Notes under the pieces: generated by a model
Told to the model about the DNA's origin: nothing
Seen by the model: the letters and a program-made list of their open reading frames with translations, nothing else
The model's database searches: none
Source of the DNA: Zetaproteobacteria bacterium
Lineage (GTDB): Bacteria > Pseudomonadota > Zetaproteobacteria > Mariprofundales > Mariprofundaceae
Reading direction: 5' to 3'
NCBI GenBank assembly: GCA_021545585.1
Contig: JAJRTF010000097.1
Span: 1 to 35,651 of the forward strand
Length of the DNA stretch: 35,651 nt
Made by a program: the position numbers and the translations under genes
Shown here: piece by piece, positions 11,345 through 21,074 of the stretch
Layout of the letters: every line of letters starts with the position of its first letter
Position numbering within the stretch: the first letter of the stretch is position 1

Positions 11345-12263
11345 TTCCGCGCTTATCAGCGGTATCGTTTTCCTTGATAAACCACACGGCTGGACATCGC
11401 GTCAGGCCGTCAATGCGCTGATTCGACTGTTTTCTACACCCGGGCATAAACGTATCAAGGCAGGCCATGGCGGGACACTTGACCCGCTGGCAACCGGGAT
11501 GTTGCCGATTCTTCTCGGCGAGGCGACACGCTATGCCGACTATGGCCTGACGGCTGAAAAATCCTATAACGTCAGCTTTGATCTGAGTTACCAGACCGAT
11601 ACCCTGGACAGGGAAGGGCAGGTCATGGTCCGCTTTGAGAAAACGGCGGAGCAGGCTATCGATGAAGAGGCCCTTCGCGCAGTGCTGCAGCAGTTCACCG
11701 GCCGGATAGATCAGGTTCCACCGGCCTATTCTGCTATTCGCGTCAATGGCCAGCGTGCCCACAAGGCGGCACGCGCCGGTAAAGAGGTGGAGCTGTCGCC
11801 TCGCCTGGTTGAGATATATCAAGCCGAATTGCTGGCTTTTGAGTTCCCTGTTGTAAGCCTGCATGTACGCTGCTCCAAGGGCACCTATATCCGTTCGCTG
11901 GCGCGTGATATCGGCCAGGCACTGGGTATGGGCGGTTGTGTTACCGAACTTCGCCGCACTAGCACGGGTGGCTGGCCGGAAGCGATGATGGTCAGTCTGG
12001 AGATGCTGGAGGAGAAGGGGGCGGCCTGTGTGGTACCGCTTGCGCAGTGGCTTCGAGATCTGCATCGTTGTAATATTTCCGAGGCTGAAGCGCGTCGTTT
12101 TCTGCAGGGACAACGCCTGCAGCTTGATGAATCCTGCACGGGGGAAGCGAGTGTGTTCTGCCGTGATATATTGCTCGGCAATGCGCAACTCAAACCGGGC
12201 ATGAAAAAAATGATTCTACATCCGGTGCGTATATTGCCATCGGCACAGGAGCAATTCTTATGA
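11328..12263 (+). CDS. truB: tRNA pseudouridine(55) synthase
   Basis: GIVFLDKPHGWTSRQAVNALIR, GHGGTLDPLATGMLPILLGEATR, KGTYIRSLARDIGQALG. Confidence 0.97.
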   Translation: MNCLADSALISGIVFLDKPHGWTSRQAVNALIRLFSTPGHKRIKAGHGGTLDPLATGMLPILLGEATRYADYGLTAEKSYNVSFDLSYQTDTLDREGQVMVRFEKTAEQAIDEEALRAVLQQFTGRIDQVPPAYSAIRVNGQRAHKAARAGKEVELSPRLVEIYQAELLAFEFPVVSLHVRCSKGTYIRSLARDIGQALGMGGCVTELRRTSTGGWPEAMMVSLEMLEEKGAACVVPLAQWLRDLHRCNISEAEARRFLQGQRLQLDESCTGEASVFCRDILLGNAQLKPGMKKMILHPVRILPSAQEQFL

Positions 12264-12853
12264 ACAATGCAAAACGATGGTCAGGCCTGCTGGTGGCAGT
12301 GGCCTATTCAGTCCTGATGACCGGGACCATGACTGCCCATGCCGGCGGCGCACATCATTTAACCAAGGAGCAAAGAATGGGATTATTCAGTACAGCACCG
12401 CAAGCCGGGGACAAGGATGTTCCGGCAGGTGAACATATTCAAATCAGCACGGAATACGGAGACATCGTGATCCAATTATATCCCGATGCAGCCCCGAATA
12501 CGGTGGCCAATTTCAAGGCGCTGGCTGCCAAGGGCTATTACGATGGGCTCGTTTTTCATCGCGTCATTCCCGGCTTTATGGCCCAGGGTGGTGATCCGGA
12601 TGGTACAGGCACGGGAGGACCGGGATATAATGTGAAGGCTGAATTCAATTCACACCGGCATATCCGCGGTACGGTTGCCATGGCGCGCAGCCAGAATCCC
12701 GATTCTGCCGGCAGTCAGTTTTATATCTGCTTTGGGCCGCAGCCGCACCTTGACGGTCAGTATACCGTTTTCGGTCAGGTGACCAAAGGTATGGATGCCG
12801 TGGATCAGATTCAACAGGGCGATGTCATGGAGAAGGTTACGGTTCAGCCTTAA
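12260..12853 (+). CDS. Cyclophilin-type peptidyl-prolyl cis-trans isomerase with N-terminal signal peptide
   Basis: Hydrophobic signal LLVAVAYSVLMTGTMTAHA; FHRVIPGFMAQGGDPDGTGTGGPGYNVKAEF; overlaps truB by 4 nt. Confidence 0.93.
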   Translation: MNNAKRWSGLLVAVAYSVLMTGTMTAHAGGAHHLTKEQRMGLFSTAPQAGDKDVPAGEHIQISTEYGDIVIQLYPDAAPNTVANFKALAAKGYYDGLVFHRVIPGFMAQGGDPDGTGTGGPGYNVKAEFNSHRHIRGTVAMARSQNPDSAGSQFYICFGPQPHLDGQYTVFGQVTKGMDAVDQIQQGDVMEKVTVQP

Positions 12854-12878
12854 GAAGAGAGAGGCTTCTGAATAAAGC

Positions 12879-12906
12879 AAAGGCTCCGGCTTACACCGGA
12901 GTCTTT
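12879..12906. terminator. Bidirectional rho-independent terminator between convergent genes
   Basis: AAAGGCTCCGG-CTTACA-CCGGAGTCTTT, placed between the + cyclophilin gene and - typA. Confidence 0.8.
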
Positions 12907-12926
12907 GTTCGTTAACGGCCTATCAA

Positions 12927-14738
12927 CTATTCCGGACGCGTGGCGCGTTTGCGTTCATGCTCCAGCAGCAGACGTTTGCGCAGGCGAATACTCTTCGGCG
13001 TGATTTCAACCAGTTCATCATCCTCGATGAATTCAATGGCGCGCTCCAGGGTCAGCTGAATCGGTGTGACCAGATCAATCGAGTCATCTTTTCCGGATGC
13101 GCGGACATTGGTCAGTTTCTTGCCCTTAATCGGGTTGACGACCAGATCGTTGTCGCGGCTATGAATGCCGATGATCATGCCCTCATAAAGCTTTTCATTG
13201 GCACCAATGAACATCTTGCCGCGCTCTTGCAGTTTCCACAGCGCGAATGCAACGGATTCGCCATTTTCCATCGATATCAGTACACCATTAGTGCGCCCTG
13301 GCAGTTTGCCGATGTAGGGGCCGTATTCGTGAAATAGATGATGCAATACGCCGGTACCGCGTGTGTCGGTCAGGAATTCGGAGGTATACCCGATCAGGCC
13401 GCGTGTCGGACAGGTGAACTCGATACGTGTGGTGCCGTCGGGATTGGCCTGCATATGGGTCATTTCTGCGCCACGTTTCCCCAGTTTTTCAATCACCGTA
13501 CCCTGATATTCGGCATCCACATCCACCGTGACGCTTTCATAAGGCTCCTGCTTTTTGCCGTCTATTTCGCGCACAATGACGGTTGGGCGTGATACGGCCA
13601 TCTCGAAACCTTCACGGCGCATGTTTTCCAGCAGGATGCCGATATGCAGTTCACCGCGTCCCGATACCTTGTAGATATCAGCCGAACCGGTTTCTTCCAC
13701 ACGCATGGCAACATTGGTACGGATTTCCTTCATCAGGCGGTCACGAATCTGGCGGGTGGTGATGAACTTGCCTTCGGTGCCGGCCAGCGGTGAGCTGTTG
13801 ACATGGATTTCCATGGTCAGCGTCGGTTCATCGACATGAATGACAGGCAGTGCAACCGGATTGTCCCTGTCGGCAATGGTTTCCCCGATATTGATCGTTT
13901 CGATGCCGGCCACGGCGATAATATCACCGGCCACGGCTTCAGAAATTTCCACACGGTTCAGGCCTTCAAAGCCCAGGATCTTGGTGATGCGGAAGTTTTC
14001 CTCGGAAGCATCGGCATGCACAACCGTAATATCCTGACCGGTTTTGATATGCCCGTTGGCTACGCGGCCAACCACAATACGGCCGATGAAGTCATCCCAG
14101 TCCAGTGTTGTGGCCAGCATCTGCAGCGGTGCATCAGCATCACCTTCCGGCGCATGCACATAGTCGATAATGGTGTCGAACAGGCAGGTTAGGTTATCGG
14201 ACTCTTCACCCAGATTCAGCATGGCATAGCCGTTCTTGGCCGAGGCATAAACGACAGGGAAATCCAGCTGGTCATCGGTTGCGCCCAGTGATGCAAACAG
14301 ATCAAAGGTGGCATCCACCACGGCGTCGGGATCGGAGCCTTCCCGATCAATCTTGTTAACCACCACAATCGGCTTTAGGCCCAGGGCCAGAGCCTTGGAG
14401 GTGACGAACTTGGTCTGTGGCATCGGGCCTTCGCGGGCATCCACCAGCAGCAGTACGCCATCTACCATGTTCAGGATACGTTCCACTTCGCCGCCGAAGT
14501 CGGCATGGCCGGGGGTGTCCACGATGTTGATGTGTGTGTCACCGTATGTGATAGCAGTATTCTTGGCCAGGATGGTGATGCCGCGCTCTTTCTCCAGATC
14601 ATTGGAGTCCATGACACGCTCGCTGACTTCCTTGCGTCCTTCCAGGGTTCCGGACTGCTTGAGCAATTCGTCTACCAGTGTGGTTTTACCATGATCCACG
14701 TGAGCGATTATGGCGATATTGCGTAACTTGCGTGACAT
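12927..14738 (-). CDS. typA: Translational GTPase TypA/BipA
   Basis: [76 protein letters not shown]. Confidence 0.98.
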   Translation of the reverse strand: MSRKLRNIAIIAHVDHGKTTLVDELLKQSGTLEGRKEVSERVMDSNDLEKERGITILAKNTAITYGDTHINIVDTPGHADFGGEVERILNMVDGVLLLVDAREGPMPQTKFVTSKALALGLKPIVVVNKIDREGSDPDAVVDATFDLFASLGATDDQLDFPVVYASAKNGYAMLNLGEESDNLTCLFDTIIDYVHAPEGDADAPLQMLATTLDWDDFIGRIVVGRVANGHIKTGQDITVVHADASEENFRITKILGFEGLNRVEISEAVAGDIIAVAGIETINIGETIADRDNPVALPVIHVDEPTLTMEIHVNSSPLAGTEGKFITTRQIRDRLMKEIRTNVAMRVEETGSADIYKVSGRGELHIGILLENMRREGFEMAVSRPTVIVREIDGKKQEPYESVTVDVDAEYQGTVIEKLGKRGAEMTHMQANPDGTTRIEFTCPTRGLIGYTSEFLTDTRGTGVLHHLFHEYGPYIGKLPGRTNGVLISMENGESVAFALWKLQERGKMFIGANEKLYEGMIIGIHSRDNDLVVNPIKGKKLTNVRASGKDDSIDLVTPIQLTLERAIEFIEDDELVEITPKSIRLRKRLLLEHERKRATRPE

Positions 14739-14850
14739 AAATGTGACCTCAGGAGCCTTCCGCAGAAAGCGAAGTGGCGCGCATAGTAGCGCTTTAGCGC
14801 CCCGAGGGAAGAAGAATCACGTCAGGTGGTCGGACGTGGGCGATAAACCC

Positions 14851-15600
14851 TCAGGATGGTCGCGTCAGAACCTCGCAACCGTTTTCGGTGACCACCAGTG
14901 TATGCTCGAACTGGGCCGACAGGGATTTATCCCGTGTCACCACTGTCCAGTGGTCATCAAGCAGCTTCACCGCTGCCTTGCCGATGTTCACCATCGGCTC
15001 AATGGTAAAAACCATGCCCTGCCTGAGTTCCAGACCGTGACCCGGCTTGCCGAAATGAAGGATTTGCGGGTCTTCGTGGAATACACGGCCAATGCCGTGA
15101 CCACAGTATTCGCGTACAATGGAACATTTTTCGCCCTCGACATAGCTCTGGATGGCATGTCCGATATCGCCCAGTGTTGCACCCGGACATACAGCCTCAA
15201 TACCGATATCCAGAGCTTTTCGTGCCACTTCAACAATCTTTCTGGCCCGCACCTTCGGCTCTCCGACAAAGAAGGTTTTGCTGGTGTCACCGTGCCAGCC
15301 ATTGATGATGCTGGTGACATCCACATTGACAATATCACCGTCACGCAGCTTTTTGCCGCCGGGAATGCCGTGGCAGACGACATGGTTGACCGAGGTACAG
15401 ACTGATTTCGGAAAACCATGGTAATTTAAGGGTGCCGGGATGGCGCCGGCCTTGACGGTGTATTCATGCACCAGATCGTTAATGTCATCGGTACTGATGC
15501 CCGGTTTGATGTAAGGCTCGATCATCACCAGCGTATCCGCCGCATGCCGGCAGGCAGGGCGCATGGCTTCGATATCTTCCGCTGTCTTGATCTGAACCAT
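14851..15600 (-). CDS. map: Type I methionine aminopeptidase
   Basis: MRPACRHAADTL...YHGFPKSVCTSVNHVVCHGIPG...CGHGIGRVFHEDPQILHFG. Confidence 0.97.
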   Translation of the reverse strand: MVQIKTAEDIEAMRPACRHAADTLVMIEPYIKPGISTDDINDLVHEYTVKAGAIPAPLNYHGFPKSVCTSVNHVVCHGIPGGKKLRDGDIVNVDVTSIINGWHGDTSKTFFVGEPKVRARKIVEVARKALDIGIEAVCPGATLGDIGHAIQSYVEGEKCSIVREYCGHGIGRVFHEDPQILHFGKPGHGLELRQGMVFTIEPMVNIGKAAVKLLDDHWTVVTRDKSLSAQFEHTLVVTENGCEVLTRPS

Positions 15601-15724
15601 GTGAACTCCTGCATATGCCGTGCTGGCCGGGGCTTGGTGAGCGCGGCATTCTGGCCTAAACTCCAGGCAAGGTCATTATTGATGATGTTGCCGCTGAAAA
15701 AGGGTGGCGTATCCGGGAGATGCA

Positions 15725-16192
15725 ATGCGGGTATATCTGGTACAGCACGGACTAGCCATGGATCAGAGTGAGGACGCAGCCCGTCCATTGTCCGATCAGG
15801 GCAGGGAAGGTGTCAGTCGTACGGCAGGATTCCTGAGTTTGTTTGAGAAGCCGAGACCGGTCTGGATTGGCCACAGTGGCAAATTGCGTGCCGGGCAGAC
15901 CGCTGACATGTTCGCTGAGGCATGGGGCGGTATTGCTGTAAAGCAGGTCGCTGATCTGGCTCCGAACGATGATCCGGGCATCTGGTCGGCGCATCTGGCC
16001 GAATTGAGCGAGGACGTGATGCTAGTCGGGCATCTGCCGTATATGCAAAGGCTTGCAGGCTTGTTGATCTGCGGCGATGCATGCTCAGACCCCGTGCGTT
16101 TTCGCAATGGTGGTGTGCTGTGTCTGCAAAAGGGTGAATCCGGATGGACTGTACTCTGGCACATTAATCCGGCGCTGTTTTATGGCGAGTGA
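15725..16192 (+). CDS. sixA: Phosphohistidine phosphatase SixA-like (histidine phosphatase superfamily)
   Basis: MRVYLVQHGLAMDQSEDAARPLSDQGREGV (RHG-like motif, here QHG), VGHLPYMQRLAGLL. Confidence 0.85.
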   Translation: MRVYLVQHGLAMDQSEDAARPLSDQGREGVSRTAGFLSLFEKPRPVWIGHSGKLRAGQTADMFAEAWGGIAVKQVADLAPNDDPGIWSAHLAELSEDVMLVGHLPYMQRLAGLLICGDACSDPVRFRNGGVLCLQKGESGWTVLWHINPALFYGE

Positions 16193-16228
16193 TGGAACAT
16201 CCGGCGGACATGGGTGTTGCAATCGCCT

Positions 16229-18055
16229 TTAACGGTGCAGTGCCTCGAATATCCGCTCGGCATAAATGCCTGAAATACCGGCTGCCTGAGCCAGTTGCTC
16301 ACGGCTGGCTTTTTTAACACCTTCGATACCGCCAAAATGTTTCAGTAACGCCGTACGCCTGGCCGGGCCGATACCGGCAATGCCTTCAAGCTGTGAGGTG
16401 AACATGCTCTTCTTCTTGCGTTTACGCATATAGCTGCCTGCAACGCGGTGCGCTTCGTCGCGTACGCGCGCAATCAGCAATAGTGCGGGTGAATGACGGC
16501 TGGGCTTAAGCGGTGATATATGCTGTCGTGCTGCATCCGTCCAGCCTGGCCATAATGCTTCCTCGCCAAGCCTGCGACTGCTGCCCTTGGCGACGCCGAG
16601 CATCTTCAGGGTATGCAATCCGGCACGGGCGGCAGATTCCTCGGCGACATGCAATTGACCCTGTCCCCCGTCAATCAGCATCAAATCAGGGCAGGGCAGT
16701 TCTTGCTTGCAGATGGCACGAAAGAAACGATCCAGCACCGCCTGCATGGCGGCGTAATCGTCACTGGCCGGCACATCATCAAGCTTGTAGCGGCGATAAT
16801 GATCCTTGTCCGGACCTTCCCAGTTCGCATAGGTGATGGCGGCAACCATCTGCTGGCCCCCGATGTGCGCATTATCCACTGCCGCGATCAGTTTCGGTGT
16901 TTCATCCATATGTAACAGCGTTGCCATGGCCTCGAAAGCGGCCTGCTGATTGATGCGGTTGCGACTGGCGAGCATCTGCTCACCGGAGTAGCGAACCTGA
17001 TTGAGCCATTGCAGGCATGACCCGCGTTTCGGGTTGCGGAAGCGGCAGCGTAAATTCGGATAAATAACTTTAACCAAGTGCTGTAACTTATCTAAAACAT
17101 TGGTAGAAGCAGATATAATAAATTCGCCTGGCGGCTCCTCATTCTGATAACGCTCTATGATGAATGATTGCAAAATTTCCACATCGTCAGCATCGACAGC
17201 TTGGTCGATACGGATGCTGTATGTCCCCAGATCGCGCCCGGCACGGCGTACGCCGATGCTGGCCATGACACCCGTCGGATAACGGATCAATGCAATGGCA
17301 TCGGCCTGCTCGGGAAGCTCTTCAGCTTCGGAGCCGGCCAATACGGTGCGCAGGGCACGGATGCGGTCGCGCAGTGCCGCTGCCCGCTCGAACTGCTGCT
17401 CTCCGGATGCCCGCTGCATATCCTGCTCCCACTGCCGGATCAGGTCGGTGTTGTTGCCTTTCAGGAAGGCGCAGGCATCACGCACCTGCTGCCGGTAGGC
17501 ATCGGGAGAGACTCTGTCGCAGCAGGGAGCCGAACAGCGGCCGATTTGATGTTGCATACAGGGGCGGGAACGATTGCGAAACACCGCATCCTCGCAATTC
17601 CTGAGCTGAAAGATGCTCTGCATCATGTGCAGGGTGGCATGTACCGCACCGGCATTGGGGAAGGGGCCGAAATATTCACCCGGCCGGCGGCGTTTGCCCC
17701 GGTACATGATCAGTTTCGGGTAATCCTCATCGGTGAGCAGGATATAGGGATAGGATTTGGAATCCTTCATCAGCACGTTGTAGCGCGGTTTAAGCAGTTT
17801 GATGAGGTTATGCTCAAGCACCAGTGCATCGGCCTCGGATGGTGTAACGGAGAAGTTCAGATCGCGGATTTGCTGCACCATAGCCTGCGTACGCGGTGAT
17901 TCGGGGCGGCGCTGAAAATAACTGGATACGCGTTTGCGCAGATTCCGCGCCTTGCCGATATAGAGAACCTTGCGTTTGCCATCAAGCATGCGATACACGC
18001 CCGGTTCATGGGGCAGGGTGGACAGGTCAATGGGCGGCTCGAACCACATGCTCAA
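16229..18055 (-). CDS. uvrC: Excinuclease ABC subunit C
   Basis: LPHEPGVYRMLDGKRKVLYIGKARNLRKRVSSYF (GIY-YIG), LMIDGGQGQLHVAEE, GIAGIGPARRTALLKHFGG (HhH). Start could be TTG 18055 or ATG 18049. Confidence 0.97.
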   Translation of the reverse strand: MSMWFEPPIDLSTLPHEPGVYRMLDGKRKVLYIGKARNLRKRVSSYFQRRPESPRTQAMVQQIRDLNFSVTPSEADALVLEHNLIKLLKPRYNVLMKDSKSYPYILLTDEDYPKLIMYRGKRRRPGEYFGPFPNAGAVHATLHMMQSIFQLRNCEDAVFRNRSRPCMQHQIGRCSAPCCDRVSPDAYRQQVRDACAFLKGNNTDLIRQWEQDMQRASGEQQFERAAALRDRIRALRTVLAGSEAEELPEQADAIALIRYPTGVMASIGVRRAGRDLGTYSIRIDQAVDADDVEILQSFIIERYQNEEPPGEFIISASTNVLDKLQHLVKVIYPNLRCRFRNPKRGSCLQWLNQVRYSGEQMLASRNRINQQAAFEAMATLLHMDETPKLIAAVDNAHIGGQQMVAAITYANWEGPDKDHYRRYKLDDVPASDDYAAMQAVLDRFFRAICKQELPCPDLMLIDGGQGQLHVAEESAARAGLHTLKMLGVAKGSSRRLGEEALWPGWTDAARQHISPLKPSRHSPALLLIARVRDEAHRVAGSYMRKRKKKSMFTSQLEGIAGIGPARRTALLKHFGGIEGVKKASREQLAQAAGISGIYAERIFEALHR

Positions 18056-18094
18056 ATGCTAACCATAAAAGCCGGGGGATACCAAGCGGCGATC

Positions 18095-18757
18095 TCAGTT
18101 CTGAAGGGTGAAATGGTCGCAGCACTGACGCAACGGGCAGGCGATACAATCCGGCTTGGCGCGGCAATGACGTTTGGCATGTTCGACAATCAGGGCATGG
18201 AATTCATTGAATACATGCGCATCCCTGGGAAGTTGCCCGTTGAACCATTGCTGTAGCATGGCATAGCCTGCACCCGGAGGCGTCAGCCCGAGGCGGGCGA
18301 AGATGCGCCGTGTATAGGCATCAATCACGAACAGCGGCCGGTCAAGGGCATAGAGAAGGATGGAATCGGCAGTTTCCGGACCGATGCCGTGCAGGGCCAG
18401 AAGGCGGGGGTGCAGCACCCCGGTTGGCATAGCCTGCAGGCCACTCAGACCGTCATGCCCGATATAAAAGCGGCACAGCTTCTGCAGGCGGGCCGCCTTC
18501 TGGCGGAAATAGCCGCAAGGCCGGATGATCTCTTCAAGCGTGGAAATATCGCATGCGGCAATCCTCTCCGCATCCAGCATGTCGGCATGTTTAAGCCCGG
18601 TAATGGCCTTTTCAACATTCTTCCAGTTGGTGTTCTGGGTCAGCAGAGCGCCGACCATGACTTCAAACGGGGAATCTACCGGCCACCAGTGCTGCGGACC
18701 GTATGCCTGATACAGGAGCCGGTAAATCTGTACGGCTGAATCATGCGCACCGCCCAT
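18095..18757 (-). CDS. Endonuclease III-like HhH-GPD base-excision glycosylase with FeS motif
   Basis: PFEVMVGALLTQNTNWKNVEKAI, LLALHGIGPETADSILLYALDRPLFVIDAYTRRI, C-terminal CRAKPDCIACPLRQCC cluster. ATG at 18757 chosen because the longer ORF runs into rluB. Confidence 0.88.
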   Translation of the reverse strand: MGGAHDSAVQIYRLLYQAYGPQHWWPVDSPFEVMVGALLTQNTNWKNVEKAITGLKHADMLDAERIAACDISTLEEIIRPCGYFRQKAARLQKLCRFYIGHDGLSGLQAMPTGVLHPRLLALHGIGPETADSILLYALDRPLFVIDAYTRRIFARLGLTPPGAGYAMLQQWFNGQLPRDAHVFNEFHALIVEHAKRHCRAKPDCIACPLRQCCDHFTLQN

Positions 18758-18761
18758 GATG

Positions 18762-19613
18762 TCAGTCTTTAGGAAGCAGTTGTCGCAGACGCTTGATTTC
18801 CCTGCTGTTGAGAGGGCGCCACGCGCCACGCGGCATTTCCTCATCCAGCCGGATCGGGCCGAAGGCTGTACGCATCAGGCGGCGAACCGGGTGCCCTACA
18901 GCTTCCAGAGTGCGCCGTACTTCGCGATTGCGGCCCCGGCGAATGGTGATGGTCAGCCAGGTGTGACCGCGTGTTTCGTAATCCACCGTAGCCTCCCACG
19001 GTTCGCTGCGTTCGCCTTCGCCGATATCCAGGCCGCCCTGGCGGATTTTCTGCAGCGTTTCGAGTGTGACCTGCCCGGCGACGCGCACGCGGTATTCGCG
19101 GGCCAGGGCGGCGGAAGGGTGGGTCAGGGCGCGGGCCAGGTCGCCATCATCCGTCAGTAACAGCAGGCCCTCGGTATTCATATCCAGCCGGCCAATGGAC
19201 TGGACATTGGGGGCCACATCCAGACGCTCATAAATCAGCGGTAGGCCTTTGGCATCATGGCGTGAGCAAAGCTGGCCGGTTGGTTTATTGTACAGGATAT
19301 AGGTATGGGTGGTTTGCCGGGAAACGGGTTTGCCGTCCACGCAGACCCTGTCGCTGAATGAAACAGTAACACCGGGCTGTGAGATGAGCTTGCCGTTGAT
19401 GGAGATGCGGCCGGCCTCTATCCAGCGGTCAGCCTCGCGGCGCGAGCACAGGCCGCAGTGGGCCAGATAGCGGTTGATGCGTTCACCATCATGTACTGCT
19501 TCCCGGGCGGGGCCTGTCTTCGCGTCAGGACGCCTGTTCTGCCGGGCCGATGTCCGCTTGGATGATTTCCGGGTTCCCGGTTTCTGTCTGGAGGCTTGTT
19601 TGTTCGTTGTCAT
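18762..19613 (-). CDS. rluB: Pseudouridine synthase, RluB/RsuA family
   Basis: S4 domain ERINRYLAHCGLCSRREADRWIEAGRISING; SIGRLDMNTEGLLLLTDDGDLARALTHP; basic N-terminal tail starting MTTNKQASRQKP. Confidence 0.9.
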   Translation of the reverse strand: MTTNKQASRQKPGTRKSSKRTSARQNRRPDAKTGPAREAVHDGERINRYLAHCGLCSRREADRWIEAGRISINGKLISQPGVTVSFSDRVCVDGKPVSRQTTHTYILYNKPTGQLCSRHDAKGLPLIYERLDVAPNVQSIGRLDMNTEGLLLLTDDGDLARALTHPSAALAREYRVRVAGQVTLETLQKIRQGGLDIGEGERSEPWEATVDYETRGHTWLTITIRRGRNREVRRTLEAVGHPVRRLMRTAFGPIRLDEEMPRGAWRPLNSREIKRLRQLLPKD

Positions 19614-20256
19614 AGATTGGGTCCTGCTCGCTGTTATCGTCCTGATGGGGTGGGGCGTTATCCTGAGATTCGGATAATTCAGCCTGATTCTCGGCCACAA
19701 TCTGCTGGATTTCATCTTCATCCATCAACTGAGCGGAATCGGGAAGGTCACTGAGGGAGTTTAACTCGAAATCAATCAGGAACTGCCTGCCGGTGCCATA
19801 CAGGTGCGGGCGACCGGGAACTTCCTTGCGCCCCAGTACCTTGATCCAGCCACGTTCCTGCAGGCTGGCAATGATATTGCTCGATACCTTCACTCCACGA
19901 AGCGCTTCAATTTCGCCTCGCGTGGCGGGTTGCCGATAGGCGATAATGGCCAGTGTTTCAAGGGCAGAACGCGATAGCCGGGGTGTCCTGACCTGCCAGA
20001 GCTGCTGGATGAGTTCGGCATGTTCAGGCGCGGTACGGAATTGCCAGCCGCCTGCTACGGTATTGATGCGGATGCCGCGGTTCTGGTAATGCGATTCCAG
20101 TTCGCTGATGGTCGCACGAATATCGGCGCTGGAGATATCTTCGCCGAGCAGACCACGCAGCTTCTTCATGCTCAACGGTTCATCGCTGGCTAACAGCAGG
20201 GCTTCGATGTGCTGGCTCAGTTGTGTTGGGTCGGTCATTTCTGCTTCCTTGCTCAT
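19525..20256 (-). CDS. scpB: Segregation and condensation protein B
   Basis: IEALLLASDEPLSMKKLRGLL...LSRSALETLAIIAYRQPATRGEIEALRGV...GRKEVPGRPHLYGTGRQFL; acidic C-tail. Confidence 0.95.
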   Translation of the reverse strand: MSKEAEMTDPTQLSQHIEALLLASDEPLSMKKLRGLLGEDISSADIRATISELESHYQNRGIRINTVAGGWQFRTAPEHAELIQQLWQVRTPRLSRSALETLAIIAYRQPATRGEIEALRGVKVSSNIIASLQERGWIKVLGRKEVPGRPHLYGTGRQFLIDFELNSLSDLPDSAQLMDEDEIQQIVAENQAELSESQDNAPPHQDDNSEQDPIYDNEQTSLQTETGNPEIIQADIGPAEQAS

Positions 20257-21074
20257 GTGTTCAACTCGGCATATTCGTTATTCGGGCTGGCCGGCAACAG
20301 TGTGATGGAGCCATAAGGCTCGCTCTGCACTACGGTGACAGTCTGCTGGCGCCACAATTCAAGAATGGCCAGTACCGTGATGACCAGTGGCTCGCGTCCC
20401 GGTTGATCCAGTAACAGTTCCTCGAGTTGCATGCCGCCATTGGCAAGGCGTTCCAGAATCACACCCATCTGTTCACGCACACTCATGGTATCGCTGAAGA
20501 TATGATGCCGCACCTCGCCACCCACGCGCTTGAGCACCTTGCGGAAGGCGACCAACATGGCATCAAGATCAGGAGCGGGCAGGGGGCGTTCAACCTCGTC
20601 GGCCTCGGGGAAAATCGGGCGGGTGAATACATCGCGCCCCAGACGTGAGCGCTCGCCCAGTTCCTCGGCCAGCATGCGGTACTGTTCGTAGGCAATCAGC
20701 TGGGCGGCCAGCTCGGCGCGCGGATCAATCTCGTTGCCTTCCTCATCCACTTCGAGACGCGGCAGCAGCATGCGCGATTTCAGCTGCATCAATGTGCTGG
20801 CCATAACCAGATAATCACCGGCAAGATCCAGATCGAGTTCAGCTTCGGCTTCGAGGATGGCCAGATATTGTTCGGTAATCATGGCAATCGGAATATCAAA
20901 TATTTCCAATTTCTGGCTGCGGATCAGATGCAGCAGTACATCAAGCGGGCCCTCGAAGCTGTCCAGGCGGACGGGAGGAAGGCGGCTGTCCGACTGGGCA
21001 TCCTCTGTCATGACTGACTGGGTATCCGTCAGCGGAGCCTCCCGGGCCGGGGCAGCCTCGGTGGCCTGATTCAT
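20253..21074 (-). CDS. scpA: Segregation and condensation protein A
   Basis: RLDSFEGPLDVLLHLIRSQKLEIFDIPIAMITEQYL...LVMASTLMQLKSRMLLP; 4-nt overlap with scpB. Confidence 0.95.
   Translation of the reverse strand: MNQATEAAPAREAPLTDTQSVMTEDAQSDSRLPPVRLDSFEGPLDVLLHLIRSQKLEIFDIPIAMITEQYLAILEAEAELDLDLAGDYLVMASTLMQLKSRMLLPRLEVDEEGNEIDPRAELAAQLIAYEQYRMLAEELGERSRLGRDVFTRPIFPEADEVERPLPAPDLDAMLVAFRKVLKRVGGEVRHHIFSDTMSVREQMGVILERLANGGMQLEELLLDQPGREPLVITVLAILELWRQQTVTVVQSEPYGSITLLPASPNNEYAELNT

Noticed and set aside
11301-12188. 295-aa minus-strand ORF opposite truB
   Set aside because: Antisense shadow ORF of truB with no recognisable family motifs.
17168-17899. 243-aa + ORF opposite uvrC
   Set aside because: Antisense shadow of uvrC; no domain recognised.
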